From JALYUA01 sp039933215 (GTDB taxonomy: Bacteria; Acidobacteriota; Thermoanaerobaculia; UBA5066; Gp7-AA6), in contig JBDTOO010000008.1 in assembly GCA_039933215.1 (NCBI GenBank), positions 1 through 64,000 on the forward strand: a DNA stretch of 64,000 nucleotides, written 5' to 3'. The notes below the pieces were generated by a model, which had not been told where the DNA came from, ran no database searches, and saw only the letters and a list, made by a program, of their open reading frames with translations. Both the position numbers and the translations under genes were made by a program. Of the stretch, positions 9,305 through 17,215 are shown piece after piece. Positions within the stretch are counted from its first letter, which is position 1; each line of letters starts with the position of its first letter.

Positions 9305-9570
9305 CAGGCTGCTGAAAAATGGTGTGAGGCGGCGTTGCGAGCGCCGAGGGGTCGGATGCCAGGAGCCGCGACGAAAGCGATGCCCGTGCGCATCGGGGAG
9401 GAGCGGAGACGCCGCAGACGGCCCCGCGCCGCCGCAACCGCTTGCGGTGGCGGCCTTTTGCCCCGTCCCGTTAGACAGCCGGCATGGTCTCCTTCGGCTC
9501 AGCTTCTCTTCGTCGCGATTTGCAAAAGGCCGGACACGACGGCCGCATCCATTTTCCAGAAGCCTGCCAG
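9301..9570. mobile_element. 270-bp MITE-like element with imperfect terminal inverted repeats
   Basis: The ends 9301-9322 and 9549-9570 are inverted copies; by hand alignment 19 of 22 positions agree (left end reads CTAGCAGGCTGCTGAAAAAT). The interior has no credible gene but holds nested inverted repeats: CGGCCTTTTGC near 9450 against GCAAAAGGCCG near 9525, and a GC-rich hairpin near 9428-9453. It exactly fills the junction between two convergent genes: the left end contains the thioesterase stop codon and the right end stops 3 bp from the M28 peptidase stop. No target-site duplication or transposase is visible. It could be a MITE or a structured intergenic repeat acting as a two-way terminator. 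Confidence 0.6.
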
Positions 9571-9573
9571 GCC

Positions 9574-11805
9574 CTACTTCCTCTTGAGCTCGCGGCCCGC
9601 GTCGCGCACGCGCGCGGCGCAGGACTGGATCGCCTCCGCCGTCTTCACGATCGCCCCGTTGACGTCATTGAACTTTTTCTGCTCGAGCGCCTCGCGCACG
9701 GCTGGGAGCGTCTTGACGTCGTAGCCCGTGTAGAACCCAGGCGCGTAGACGTAGTGCTTGAACCAGGGGCGCCCGGGAAGGCCTTCCTCCCGCGTGAAGC
9801 TTCTTTCGACGTCGCGCAGGATCGCGTTGACCGCCGCGAGCCGCGCGGGATCCCGCGAGAGGTCGGGCGACGCCGCCGCGCGCGCGTATTCGCGCGCGGC
9901 GCGCGCGAGCGCTTCCGACGCGTTCTCGAGCGGGGAAAAGTCGAAGAACGGAACGGAGACTTCCGCGGGTGGAGCCCGGAACGGCTCGCGGGGGTCCGCC
10001 ACGGCCTGCGCGAGCCCCTCGTCGATCCGCCGCGCCGATTCCTCGGCGGCTTCGCGCTGCCCGTCCGCCAGGTCCCGGACTTCCTTGACGTAGTCCGCGA
10101 TCGTCTCGGCGAGAGGCTCCATGTCGAGGGGGAGAAGATCCGCGTCCGCCAGGCGAAGGAGCAGCAGCCCGTTCGTCTGTGCGAGAGCCCGGCCGTAGAC
10201 GAAGTCTCCGTCCGAGAAGCGGGTGTACCAGGCGAAATCGTCGTAGACCGAGTGATACACGCCGCCGCCGCCCTCGCCCTCGAAGCCGACGTTCAACGAG
10301 GCGATCCCGAGGTGCTGGAGGAACGGCGTGAAATCGGAGCCCGAGCCGAGCGCGCCGATGCGAAAGTTGCGGTGCTCCCGGATCTTGCGGCGAGCGTCCG
10401 CCGTCTTCGCTTCGTCGATCCGGCGCAGACGGGCGCGCCGCATCACGGGAATCTTCCTCTCGGGGTCCTCCACGTCGCGCCCGACCTCGTTCACGAGGGT
10501 CTCGAGCGTGTGGGACCCGCCGACTCCGAGGAACCCGCGGCCGTTCGTGTCGGAGTTCACGTAGACGACGGCCTTACGGCGCAGCTCGTCCGCATGCGTC
10601 TCCGCCCATTCGGTGGAGCCGAGCAGTCCCGGCTCCTCCCCGTCCCAGGCGCAGAGGAGGATCGTGCGTTTCGGCCGCCACCCGCTCCGGACGAGGGCGG
10701 CGAACGAGCGCGCCTCTTCGAGCAGCGCCGACAGCCCGCTCAAAGGATCGTCCGCCCCGTTGACCCAGGCATCGTGGTGGTTGCCGTGGATGATCCATTC
10801 GTCGGGCCAGACCGAGCCGGGGATCCGGGCGATGACGTCGTGCGCGGGGACGATCTTCCAGTCGAAGGCGACCTTCAAGTGGACGGACGCCGGGCCCGGA
10901 CCGACGTGGTAGGTGAGGCCGAGCCCCCCGCGCCATCCCTGGGGAGCGACGGGCCCCGCCAGAGCCGCGAGGAGCGGCTTTGCGTCGGCGTAGGAGATCG
11001 GGAGCACCGGGATCTTCGTCAGCGTGGGCGCATCCTTGCGGTCGAGGCGCTTCGCGTCCTTCGTCGCACCGACTCCCGGGGTCAGCGGATCGCCGGGGAA
11101 GAGAGGCATGTCGGCGACCGAGCCTCGCTGCACGCCCTGCGGCGGCCGGAACGCTCCCTTCGGGTAGACGTCCCCCTCGAAGTAGCCGTCGTCCTTCGGA
11201 TCGGAATAGATGAGGCATCCGACGGCGCCTTTTTCCGCGGCGACCTTTGGCTTGATGCCGCGCCAGCTCCCGCCGTAGCGCGCGATCACGATCTTGCCCC
11301 GTACGTCGATGCCGAGGCGCTCCAGCCGGACGTAATCGCCCGGGAGCCCGTAATTGACGTAGACGAGAGGCGCCGTCACGTCGCCGTCGATCGAGTACGC
11401 GTTGTAGGTGGGGAGTTGCTGGGCCGTCTGCGAGGACGTCGGATCGCCTTCGACCGGAGTCTCCGCGAGCGACGCGCGGAATGGCGTCGGCGCCACGAGC
11501 TCGAGGAGACGCTCCCGGGGCGTCGGAAAGAGGACGTGGAAAGTCTCGATCTGGGCGTCGAGCCCCCATTCCCGGAACTTCGCGAGGATCCATCGCGCAT
11601 TACGCTCGCCGCGCGCCGAGCCCACGTGGTGAGGCTCCTCCGACAGGAACCGATCGTACTCGCGGATGCTGGCCGGTTCGATTCCCGCCGCGTACCGGCG
11701 CTCGACATCCTTTTCCGGCGCGGAGAGCTCGGCCGGAAAACCGATCGGCGTGAAGAGCACGGGGAGCAGAAGGGCGATCGCCGCGCCGCGCGTTCGATTT
11801 TTCAT
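9574..11805 (-). CDS. Exported M28 zinc peptidase, glutamate carboxypeptidase II (PSMA/NAALADase)-like
   Basis: The 743-residue protein (ATG 11805) matches human PSMA in length and domain order. A signal peptide (IALLLPVLFTPIGFPAE) leads into a PA domain (GKIVIARYGGSWRGIKP), the M28 catalytic domain and a helical TFR-like dimerisation domain. The zinc site is complete: His in GNHHDAW, Asp in GADDPLSG, the Glu pair in WDGEEPG, Asp in NSDTNG and His in YHSVYDD. It should remove C-terminal residues, perhaps glutamate, from peptides outside the inner membrane. The frame extends 72 codons upstream, but the signal peptide fixes the start at 11805. Confidence 0.95.
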   Translation of the reverse strand: MKNRTRGAAIALLLPVLFTPIGFPAELSAPEKDVERRYAAGIEPASIREYDRFLSEEPHHVGSARGERNARWILAKFREWGLDAQIETFHVLFPTPRERLLELVAPTPFRASLAETPVEGDPTSSQTAQQLPTYNAYSIDGDVTAPLVYVNYGLPGDYVRLERLGIDVRGKIVIARYGGSWRGIKPKVAAEKGAVGCLIYSDPKDDGYFEGDVYPKGAFRPPQGVQRGSVADMPLFPGDPLTPGVGATKDAKRLDRKDAPTLTKIPVLPISYADAKPLLAALAGPVAPQGWRGGLGLTYHVGPGPASVHLKVAFDWKIVPAHDVIARIPGSVWPDEWIIHGNHHDAWVNGADDPLSGLSALLEEARSFAALVRSGWRPKRTILLCAWDGEEPGLLGSTEWAETHADELRRKAVVYVNSDTNGRGFLGVGGSHTLETLVNEVGRDVEDPERKIPVMRRARLRRIDEAKTADARRKIREHRNFRIGALGSGSDFTPFLQHLGIASLNVGFEGEGGGGVYHSVYDDFAWYTRFSDGDFVYGRALAQTNGLLLLRLADADLLPLDMEPLAETIADYVKEVRDLADGQREAAEESARRIDEGLAQAVADPREPFRAPPAEVSVPFFDFSPLENASEALARAAREYARAAASPDLSRDPARLAAVNAILRDVERSFTREEGLPGRPWFKHYVYAPGFYTGYDVKTLPAVREALEQKKFNDVNGAIVKTAEAIQSCAARVRDAGRELKRK

Positions 11806-11865
11806 AGGCGCGCGATTGTACGGGAAGCGACGCGCTCTCCGCGTGGCCCACGACCGCGATTCTCG

Positions 11866-11894
11866 TTGCGCCCATCGACCTCGCCGCTTAAAAT
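11866..11894 (+). promoter_or_regulatory. Predicted sigma-70 promoter for the 12036-12547 gene pair
   Basis: TTGCGC at 11866-11871 and TAAAAT at 11889-11894 are separated by 17 bp. The start codon at 12036 lies about 135 nt downstream, leaving a fairly long leader in which I see no recognised riboswitch. Confidence 0.45.
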
Positions 11895-12035
11895 GAGCGT
11901 GTTGACAGGGCGGGCCGGACGAGGCGTCCGAGCCCGGGACGCTTCGGAGGTCGAAACGGTGGACGACTTCGCTCCGAACGCTCGCTTCCGCCGGCCCCCC
12001 GGGCCGGGCCGCCCATTCCATTCGGGATACTTCCG

Positions 12036-12332
12036 ATGAGGCTGGTGTGGTCCCGGCCGTCCTCCGCCGCGGACCGGCCGCGCGCGCTGGTTCTCCTCGG
12101 GATCGTCTGCATCTTCTCCGGCGGAGTGGTCGTCGGGCGCCCGGGCGACGCGGGGACGCCGCGCGCGTTTCGCGCCGCGGCCGCGAGCCTCATCGGAACC
12201 GGTCTCCTCGCCTGCCTCGCGGGCGGGGCGTCTCTCATCTTCCAGAAACGCAAACCCGGTCCCTCTCTGACCCTGGCGGAGCCTTACCGGCCCGACGGCG
12301 CGGCCGGACTGCGAGAGGAGGAACAGCGGTGA
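12036..12332 (+). CDS. Small two-helix membrane protein, unrecognised
   Basis: A 98-residue protein with two hydrophobic stretches, ALVLLGIVCIFSGGVVVG near residues 17-34 and AAAASLIGTGLLACLAGGAS near 47-66, and a polar C-terminal tail ending REEEQR. I do not recognise a family. Its TGA stop overlaps the GTG start of the zinc-ribbon gene by 3 bases (GTGA), so the two are probably translated together. Support comes from this coupling, the clear two-helix pattern and an upstream promoter-like sequence. Function unknown. Confidence 0.55.
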   Translation: MRLVWSRPSSAADRPRALVLLGIVCIFSGGVVVGRPGDAGTPRAFRAAAASLIGTGLLACLAGGASLIFQKRKPGPSLTLAEPYRPDGAAGLREEEQR

Positions 12333-12547
12333 ATCGCGACAACGTCGTCCCCTTCGTGTCAGGCCGCAACGCGCTCGCGCGGCGCGGCGCCCCGGACAAG
12401 GCGCGCGTGCCCGTCTCCATCGAAATCGAGTGCCCGCGGTGCGCCACTCTCCTGTGGGTCGAGCCCGAGACCTTCGCCGGGGAGCCCGAGATCCTCTGTT
12501 CCGGCTGTGAAACGAGCTTCTCGGTCGTGCCCGGCGAGGCTGTGTAG
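12329..12547 (+). CDS. Small zinc-ribbon protein (two CxxC pairs)
   Basis: Starting from GTG 12329, which overlaps the stop of the previous gene, the product has 72 residues. The C-terminal half contains CPRC and, 20 residues later, CSGC, the spacing of a zinc ribbon resembling MJ0042/zinc-ribbon domains that often sit at the start of longer proteins. Here nothing follows the ribbon. The frame is open further upstream, but that part is antiparallel to other coding sequence and lacks family similarity. It may bind zinc and a protein or nucleic-acid partner; no specific function can be assigned. Confidence 0.6.
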   Translation: MNRDNVVPFVSGRNALARRGAPDKARVPVSIEIECPRCATLLWVEPETFAGEPEILCSGCETSFSVVPGEAV

Positions 12548-12676
12548 CCTTTCGGGGCTCTCGAGGCGAACACCTCCTCGCCAGAACGCGCCTTCTTCGC
12601 TCCGAGAACGAGCTCTCCGTGAGTTCGTCAGTCTTCGTATCCGGCAAGCCGAAACATCCGCGGAGGCGACGGACGG

Positions 12677-12847
12677 CTATCGGACCAGGTTACGGATGGC
12701 GGGGAGGCCCAGGATCAGGAGAATCAGGGAGAGGGTGAGAGAGACGAAGCCTACGAAGAGGGAGACCGTCGTGTTTGAAAGCGCGACGTAGCCGACCAGC
12801 TCCGATCCGACCCCGACCGCCAGACAAGCCGCCGCGAGCCTCAGCAT
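12677..12847 (-). CDS. 56-residue two-helix membrane protein
   Basis: Minus-strand reading from ATG 12847 to TAG 12677 gives a clean small membrane protein: LRLAAACLAVGVGSELVGYV, a short linker (ALSNTT), then VSLFVGFVSLTLSLILLILG and a basic end LPAIRNLVR. It overlaps the 3' end of the upstream aspartyl-protease-like frame, whose translation in the overlap is a non-conserved Arg-rich tail, while this frame is well formed. The two are probably an operon, with the upstream gene's true end near 12850. No family is recognised. Confidence 0.5.
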   Translation of the reverse strand: MLRLAAACLAVGVGSELVGYVALSNTTVSLFVGFVSLTLSLILLILGLPAIRNLVR

Positions 12848-14426
12848 GAGCGTCCTCCCGGCGCGGAGGGTTTGCGAAAGTCGTGCCGAACCCGGGCGGC
12901 GCGGTCTCGGGCCTCAGGTAAGCCCACCGGTGGGGCAGGTCGAGGATCGCGCGGAACCGGCGGAGGAACCGGGACGACAGCCGGCCGTCGTCGCCGCGTG
13001 CCGGGTCGAACGCCTCTTCGCGCCGAGTCAGGTCGAGCGCCGGAAGCGAGATCGGGCCCCACCGCAGTCCCTCGGCCGACCTCGACTCGGGGGGGATGCC
13101 GGCCCGCTCGGCCGACTCGGGAGCCAGAGCGACGGACGCCGGAGCCGTCACGCCCGCCAGGAGGCGCAGCGTCTCCTTGGCATGGTGAACGATCGCCATC
13201 GGCCGGTTGCCGTCGTCGTCGAGCACGCACCGGTAATACCCCTCGGGCCGCACCCACTTGTCCGGGGGGTGAAGGCGCAGCCGCCCGTGGTCCTCGTCAT
13301 ATTCGACGACCGTCTCCCGAAAGAGGACACCACCGACCGCCGCGTCCGCTCCCTCGGGGATCGCCTCGGAAACTTCGAGCGCGGCGCCGGGGTCCGTCCA
13401 TCCCGCGATGGACAGCGCGGGCCCGCGAGCGAGACGGCGCCCGAAGACGTCGGGGACGAAAGAGACTCCGAGGGTCTCCGCGACGGCGGGCCGGACCCGG
13501 ACGGGCCCGTCGGCCTCCGCGTCGATGGCGAGAATGACGGCTCGCTCACCGAGGCGAGCGGCGACGGCGACCCCTTCCGCGGGCAGCTTGCGGAAGTCCG
13601 TTTCCTCGACGGGATGCGTGAAGACGCCGTTCCAGGCGCGGACCGCGGCGTCCATGAGGGTGTTCGCGGGGAGGCCGGTGTGCCGGAGCTCGGCGTCGAC
13701 CGGCGACCCGCGCCGCGAGGCGTCCCGCCACCGGGAGTCGGTCGTGAAGGCGATGTCCAGGCCGGCCGAGCGCGCCGCGACCAGGCGGAGATCCCGGCGC
13801 GTGAAGGAGAGCAGGAGCGGGTTGCCGTTTCGCGGGGTGACGCGCAGGGACACCCGCCTCTCGTCCGCCGGCCCGAGCTCGAGCTTCGCGCGCTCGAGGT
13901 CCTCGAAGAGGTACGCCCGCCGCCAGAAGAACGATCGTGTGGTGAGCTCCGCCAGAACCGGCTCCGAGACGACGCGCGTGACGCCGTCTTCGTCGATGAA
14001 ATAGGCCTTTCCGGACTGGATGCCCCGGATGGTCGTGAACCCCGCCGAAGCGAACGTCTCGCGATAGCTATGGCCATCCCACTCGACCTGCTGGGACCCG
14101 CTGGCGGGCGAGCCCGGCGCGGAGAGGGCGATGCGGATCACCTGGGAAGCCGGAAGGGGACGCGCGTGCGAGGAGCGGCGGTAGTCTTCCAGGATGCGGG
14201 AGGCGAGCCGGGAGTCGGAGCGGCAGGCGCCGGGCGCGAAAGCGACGGCCGCGAGCCCGAGAATGGTCAGGCCCCGAACAATTGCCCGGCGCGTTCCGCG
14301 GGATCGACCGCCGCGAGGGGATGAAATGGCCGTCGCGCCGCCGCCTCGAGGGCTGGGATCCTCCGGCGTGGGCGCCACCCCTCCGACCGTCGCTTCGCGA
14401 GACGCAGCCGGCCCGGGGTTCCCCAT
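12690..14426 (-). CDS. Exported protein with two degenerate retropepsin-like lobes
   Basis: From ATG 14426 the frame encodes 578 residues. A hydrophobic segment (GLTILGLAAVAFAPGAC) near residue 50 resembles a signal or lipoprotein signal. The middle has AVILAIDAEAD followed by a helix PAVAETLGV, and the end has LRLLAGVTAPASVAL, AERAGI and FLRRFRAILDLPHRWAYLRP. These echo the two halves of tandem retropepsin-like aspartyl-protease domains, in which a DTGA motif and an FLRRF-D strand are expected, but both DTG sites are altered (IDAEAD and LLAGVT). If the assignment holds it is catalytically dead. The last 50 residues overlap the small membrane gene and are probably spurious or follow a frameshift. 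Confidence 0.5.
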   Translation of the reverse strand: MGNPGPAASREATVGGVAPTPEDPSPRGGGATAISSPRGGRSRGTRRAIVRGLTILGLAAVAFAPGACRSDSRLASRILEDYRRSSHARPLPASQVIRIALSAPGSPASGSQQVEWDGHSYRETFASAGFTTIRGIQSGKAYFIDEDGVTRVVSEPVLAELTTRSFFWRRAYLFEDLERAKLELGPADERRVSLRVTPRNGNPLLLSFTRRDLRLVAARSAGLDIAFTTDSRWRDASRRGSPVDAELRHTGLPANTLMDAAVRAWNGVFTHPVEETDFRKLPAEGVAVAARLGERAVILAIDAEADGPVRVRPAVAETLGVSFVPDVFGRRLARGPALSIAGWTDPGAALEVSEAIPEGADAAVGGVLFRETVVEYDEDHGRLRLHPPDKWVRPEGYYRCVLDDDGNRPMAIVHHAKETLRLLAGVTAPASVALAPESAERAGIPPESRSAEGLRWGPISLPALDLTRREEAFDPARGDDGRLSSRFLRRFRAILDLPHRWAYLRPETAPPGFGTTFANPPRREDAHAEARGGLSGGRGRIGAGRLRRAFKHDGLPLRRLRLSHPLPDSPDPGPPRHP

Positions 14427-14488
14427 CGCGATCGATCTTAACGCGCGCGCCGCCTCGGAGAAAAAAAGCCGGCCCGCGCGCTTTTTTT

Positions 14489-14518
14489 TGCTTGAGGCCG
14501 GAAAACGGTGGTTAGAAT
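14489..14518 (+). promoter_or_regulatory. Predicted promoter of the HU gene
   Basis: TTGCTT (14489-14494) and TAGAAT (14513-14518) are 18 bp apart and lie 60 bp before the HU start codon at 14579. The region just upstream is A/T-rich compared with its surroundings. Confidence 0.55.
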
Positions 14519-14578
14519 AGCCCACCAATTTTGATCACGCCGGCAACGGCGAATCCACAAGAAGAAGGGGTAGTGCAT

Positions 14579-14881
14579 ATGGCAAAAGATTCGGGCAAAG
14601 CGCTTTCCAAGTCCGCGATCGCTGATCATCTCGCCAAGTCCACCGGAAACACGAAGAGAGTCGCGACGCAGTTCCTCGACGACCTGACGGCTCTGGCCTA
14701 CAAGGAAGCGAAGAACAGCTTCACGATTCCCGGAGTCGGCAAGCTCGTTCTCGTCAACCGGAAGGCCCGCATCGGCCGCAATCCGGCGACCGGCGAAGAG
14801 ATCAAGATCCCCGCGAAGCGCGTCGTGAAGTTCCGCGTTTCGAAGAAAGCGAAGGACGCCATCCTCGGCGTCAAGAAGTAG
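14579..14881 (+). CDS. HU/IHF-family DNA-binding protein
   Basis: The 100-residue protein from ATG 14579 has the standard HU fold: helices with SKSAIADHLAKST and AYKEAKNSFTIPGVGKLVLV, the DNA-binding arm RKARIGRNPATGEEIKIPA with the key RNPATGE tip, then RVVKFRVSKKAKDAI. The length is slightly above the 90-residue norm because of a basic N-terminal extension MAKDSGKALSK. It bends DNA and compacts the nucleoid. The frame is open upstream to 14531, but 14579 follows a purine-rich ribosome site (AGAAGAAGGGG). A strong terminator follows, so it is a single-gene unit. Confidence 0.97.
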   Translation: MAKDSGKALSKSAIADHLAKSTGNTKRVATQFLDDLTALAYKEAKNSFTIPGVGKLVLVNRKARIGRNPATGEEIKIPAKRVVKFRVSKKAKDAILGVKK

Positions 14882-14916
14882 AACCAACCCCGGCCGGTTC
14901 GACCGGCCGAGAAGCG

Positions 14917-14946
14917 AAAAGCCCCGGTTTCCCGGGGCTTTTCCTT
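14917..14946 (+). terminator. Rho-independent terminator of the HU gene
   Basis: Stem GCCCCGG / CCGGGGC around a 4-nt loop, with AAAA before and TTTTCCTTTT after, about 40 bp past the HU stop. Confidence 0.85.
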
Positions 14947-14972
14947 TTGGCGGTGTTGGACGACGGGGCAGG

Positions 14973-15003
14973 AAAAGGGCGGCCCGCCGGGCCGCCCTTT
15001 TCG
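14973..15003. terminator. Bidirectional terminator between HU and the Thr-rich exported gene
   Basis: AAAA plus a 9-bp stem GGGCGGCCC / GGGCCGCCC plus TTTT. The A and T runs on both sides allow use from both strands; it lies 18 bp past the stop of the minus-strand gene. Confidence 0.8.
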
Positions 15004-15021
15004 CCGCGAGAGGGAAACCGC

Positions 15022-15804
15022 TTACTGCGGGGTGACGTCCTTCGTGTGCGTCGTCCTGGTGGTCGTCGTGGTCTTCGAAGTCACGGACCGGACGACGGGC
15101 TTGCCGGCGACGACCGTCGTCTGAACGGTCACGCGCTTGCCGATCGCGATGTCCTGCGGAAGCTGCGAGTCCGTCGTGATGGTGTAGGTCGTGGTCTTGT
15201 TGTCCGGACCCACGACGGTGATCGACTGGCCGGGCTCGTAGGCCCGAACCGTCCCGGAAACGTTCGTCGCGCGGGTCGTCGTCTGCGTCGTCGTCTGAGT
15301 CTGCTTCATCTGGCGATCCGCCGGCGGCCGAGCCGTGTCCGTCGTGGTGGTCTGGGTCTGGCGGGTCGTCTGGGCCTGGGCCTGGGCCTGGGCCTGGCTG
15401 TTCATCGTGGAACCCGCCGCGTCACGAACTTCGGTCGTTGTGCTCGTCGCGCCCGATGCGTCCGTGCCGGTCACGGAGGTGATCCGCCGGACTCGCACGG
15501 CGTTGTCGCCGGGCTGCGTGTAGAGAGTCACTTTCCGGCCGACCTGCACGTCGGCGGGGACGTCGATGCCGGATTCGATCGTGTACGTCACGGTGCCGTT
15601 CTCGTCGCGGACGACGATCGTCTTGCCGGGCTCGTAGCGAACGACCTCGCCGGTCACGGTCGAGGTGGTCGTCGAGCCATCCGCGTTGCGAGTCGTCGTC
15701 GTGGTCGTGCTCTGCGTCGCAGACGTGGTCGGGGTCTCCTGCGCGAGAAGCGCCGAGGCAACGGCCGCGAATCCGACGGAAATGATGCGAGTGCGCCAGT
15801 TCAT
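15022..15804 (-). CDS. Thr-rich exported protein with two DUF5666-like repeats
   Basis: The 260-residue protein starts with a signal peptide (IISVGFAAVASALLAQ). Two similar units follow: GEVVRYEPGKTIVVRDENG with VGRKVTLYTQ near residues 50-110, and GTVRAYEPGQSITVVGPDN with IGKRVTVQTT near 190-245. Each looks like a small OB-type barrel, as in DUF5666 proteins. The linker is low complexity, Thr- and Gln-rich, with QAQAQAQAQ encoded by a hexanucleotide repeat. The same unit recurs in the neighbouring gene ending at 15884 and in the gene at 31509. Function is unknown; a periplasmic or surface role is likely. Confidence 0.75.
   Translation of the reverse strand: MNWRTRIISVGFAAVASALLAQETPTTSATQSTTTTTTRNADGSTTTSTVTGEVVRYEPGKTIVVRDENGTVTYTIESGIDVPADVQVGRKVTLYTQPGDNAVRVRRITSVTGTDASGATSTTTEVRDAAGSTMNSQAQAQAQAQTTRQTQTTTTDTARPPADRQMKQTQTTTQTTTRATNVSGTVRAYEPGQSITVVGPDNKTTTYTITTDSQLPQDIAIGKRVTVQTTVVAGKPVVRSVTSKTTTTTRTTHTKDVTPQ
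15371..15397. repeat. In-frame hexanucleotide tandem repeat (TGGGCC x4)
   Basis: Four head-to-tail copies of TGGGCC and part of a fifth encode the alternating Gln-Ala tract in the linker of the Thr-rich exported protein. Copy-number change would keep the frame and vary linker length. Confidence 0.8.
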
Positions 15805-15883
15805 TCGAGTCTCCTTTCGCCAGAACGGCTTTCGCCGGGAAGTGGAAACCGGGCCCCCTCTCGGGGACCCGGGCCGTGAAAAA

Positions 15884-16564
15884 TTACGCTGCTTTCTTGA
15901 CCTTGACCTTCTTCGCCGTGTACGGCGCGATGGAGACGGCCTTCTCGCCGTTGTCGCCCTTGGTGTAGGTCACCTTGACGCGGTCGCCCGCGTTGACCGC
16001 CGAGCCCGACATCGTGACGGTCTCATCGAGATCAAACGAGTAGTCCTTCGACTTGGGGCCGGTCACGGTGATCTTCTTGCCGGCTTCGTAGGTCTTGACG
16101 GTGCCGATGACCGTTTCCGTCTTCACCTTCGTGTTCGGACCGGGTCCGGTGTGCTTCGTCGTCGACTCGGAGTGCATCGTCGGGGCAGCCGCGCTCGCCG
16201 CGTGAGCGGAGTGATCCATCGAGCCCATCGCGCCGCCCTTCACTCCGGAGATGCTGACGGCTTTGTTGCCCGCGGTGTCCTTGGTGTACTTGACGGTCGC
16301 TTTCTGTCCGACGGCGACGCCCGGATCCGTCGTGACGGCGTCGTCGAGATCGAACGAATAGTCCTTGTCGTTCGGACCGGTGACGACGATCTTCTTGCCC
16401 GCGTCGTAGGACTTGACCATCCCCGTCACGGTTTCCATCTTCGACTTGGTGTTCGGGCCCGCGCCGGTGTGCTTGGTGGTCGATTCCGTATGCGTCGTCT
16501 GTCCCAGGGCGGCTGCCGCGACGCCCATCGCGAGGACGACGGCGGCTTCACGGATGTACTTCAT
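15884..16564 (-). CDS. Exported protein made of two near-identical DUF5666-like units
   Basis: From ATG 16564 (ribosome site AAGGAGAGG) the product has 226 residues and a signal peptide (AAVVLAMGVAAAALGQ). Two units of about 75 residues follow, each beginning ESTTKHTGxGPNTK, then GMVKSYDAGKKIVVTGPNDK in the first and GTVKTYEAGKKITVTGPKSK in the second, both followed by DYSFDLD. The two also resemble each other in DNA, so they arose by internal duplication. A short His/Met-containing linker (MDHSAHAASAAA) separates them and a Lys-rich tail ends the protein. It is a paralogue of the gene just downstream; role unknown. Confidence 0.75.
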   Translation of the reverse strand: MKYIREAAVVLAMGVAAAALGQTTHTESTTKHTGAGPNTKSKMETVTGMVKSYDAGKKIVVTGPNDKDYSFDLDDAVTTDPGVAVGQKATVKYTKDTAGNKAVSISGVKGGAMGSMDHSAHAASAAAPTMHSESTTKHTGPGPNTKVKTETVIGTVKTYEAGKKITVTGPKSKDYSFDLDETVTMSGSAVNAGDRVKVTYTKGDNGEKAVSIAPYTAKKVKVKKAA

Positions 16565-16660
16565 AAACCTCTCCTTCAGAGACCCAAAATGGGCCGCTGC
16601 CAACGAGGGATATCAAGAATCGTGCCCGGATCGCCCGTGGCGGTGGGTTATCCTGCCGCC

Positions 16661-17215
16661 ATGCGAAGGCCCCGGATTGCGGTCTTTCTGGCGTTTCTCG
16701 CAATGCTCGCCTCGGCATTCGCCGCGAAGGGCCTGCCCGAAGCTCCCCGCTGGCCTCTGACCCTGCGCGAGGGCCTTCCGGAGGCCATCCCCGGCTGGGC
16801 CGGGGCGCCGCGGGATGCGCTCCCCGAAGAGGACGAGAACGCAATGGGCCACTACGTCGAGGTCTCGCGCTTCTTCCAGAAGATCGAAAGTCCGACCTCG
16901 ACCAAGCAGTTCCGGCTCGCCGTGCAGGACTACGGGGCGGGCAAGGACCTCCTCGCCTCGCTCCGGCAGGCCGTTGCGGAGGCTGCGGCGCACGGCGTCG
17001 AGACGCGGACTTTCGACATCGCGGGCCATGCGGCGTTCGTCGTCACGGATCACTCGACGGGCAAGCCCACCACGATGGTGACCGTCGTCGTCTCTCCCGG
17101 ACGTCTGCTTCTCGGGCAGGGCGCGAACGTCCCGGGGGACGAGGCGGTGAAGCTCGTCCGCGCCGCCGACCTCGGCAAGCTCGCCGCGGTCCGCGACTCC
17201 GCCGAAAAGCATTGA
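16661..17215 (+). CDS. Exported protein of unknown function
   Basis: The 184-residue protein (ATG 16661) has a signal peptide, RIAVFLAFLAMLASAFAAKG. The mature part contains GHYVEVSRFFQKI, FRLAVQDYGAGKDLLASLRQ and GHAAFVVTDHSTGKPTTMVT. This alternation of amphipathic strands with one helix suggests a compact alpha/beta domain, like exported proteins that carry a hydrophobic-ligand pocket, but I cannot name a family. The frame is open far upstream through the antisense of other genes, so the signal peptide decides the start. Its TGA stop overlaps the TTG start of the acetyltransferase gene, implying joint translation. Confidence 0.7.
   Translation: MRRPRIAVFLAFLAMLASAFAAKGLPEAPRWPLTLREGLPEAIPGWAGAPRDALPEEDENAMGHYVEVSRFFQKIESPTSTKQFRLAVQDYGAGKDLLASLRQAVAEAAAHGVETRTFDIAGHAAFVVTDHSTGKPTTMVTVVVSPGRLLLGQGANVPGDEAVKLVRAADLGKLAAVRDSAEKH

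Noticed and set aside
9484..12039. 851-codon plus-strand frame opposite the M28 peptidase
   Set aside because: No recognisable motif; the minus strand carries a complete PSMA-like zinc site and domain order.
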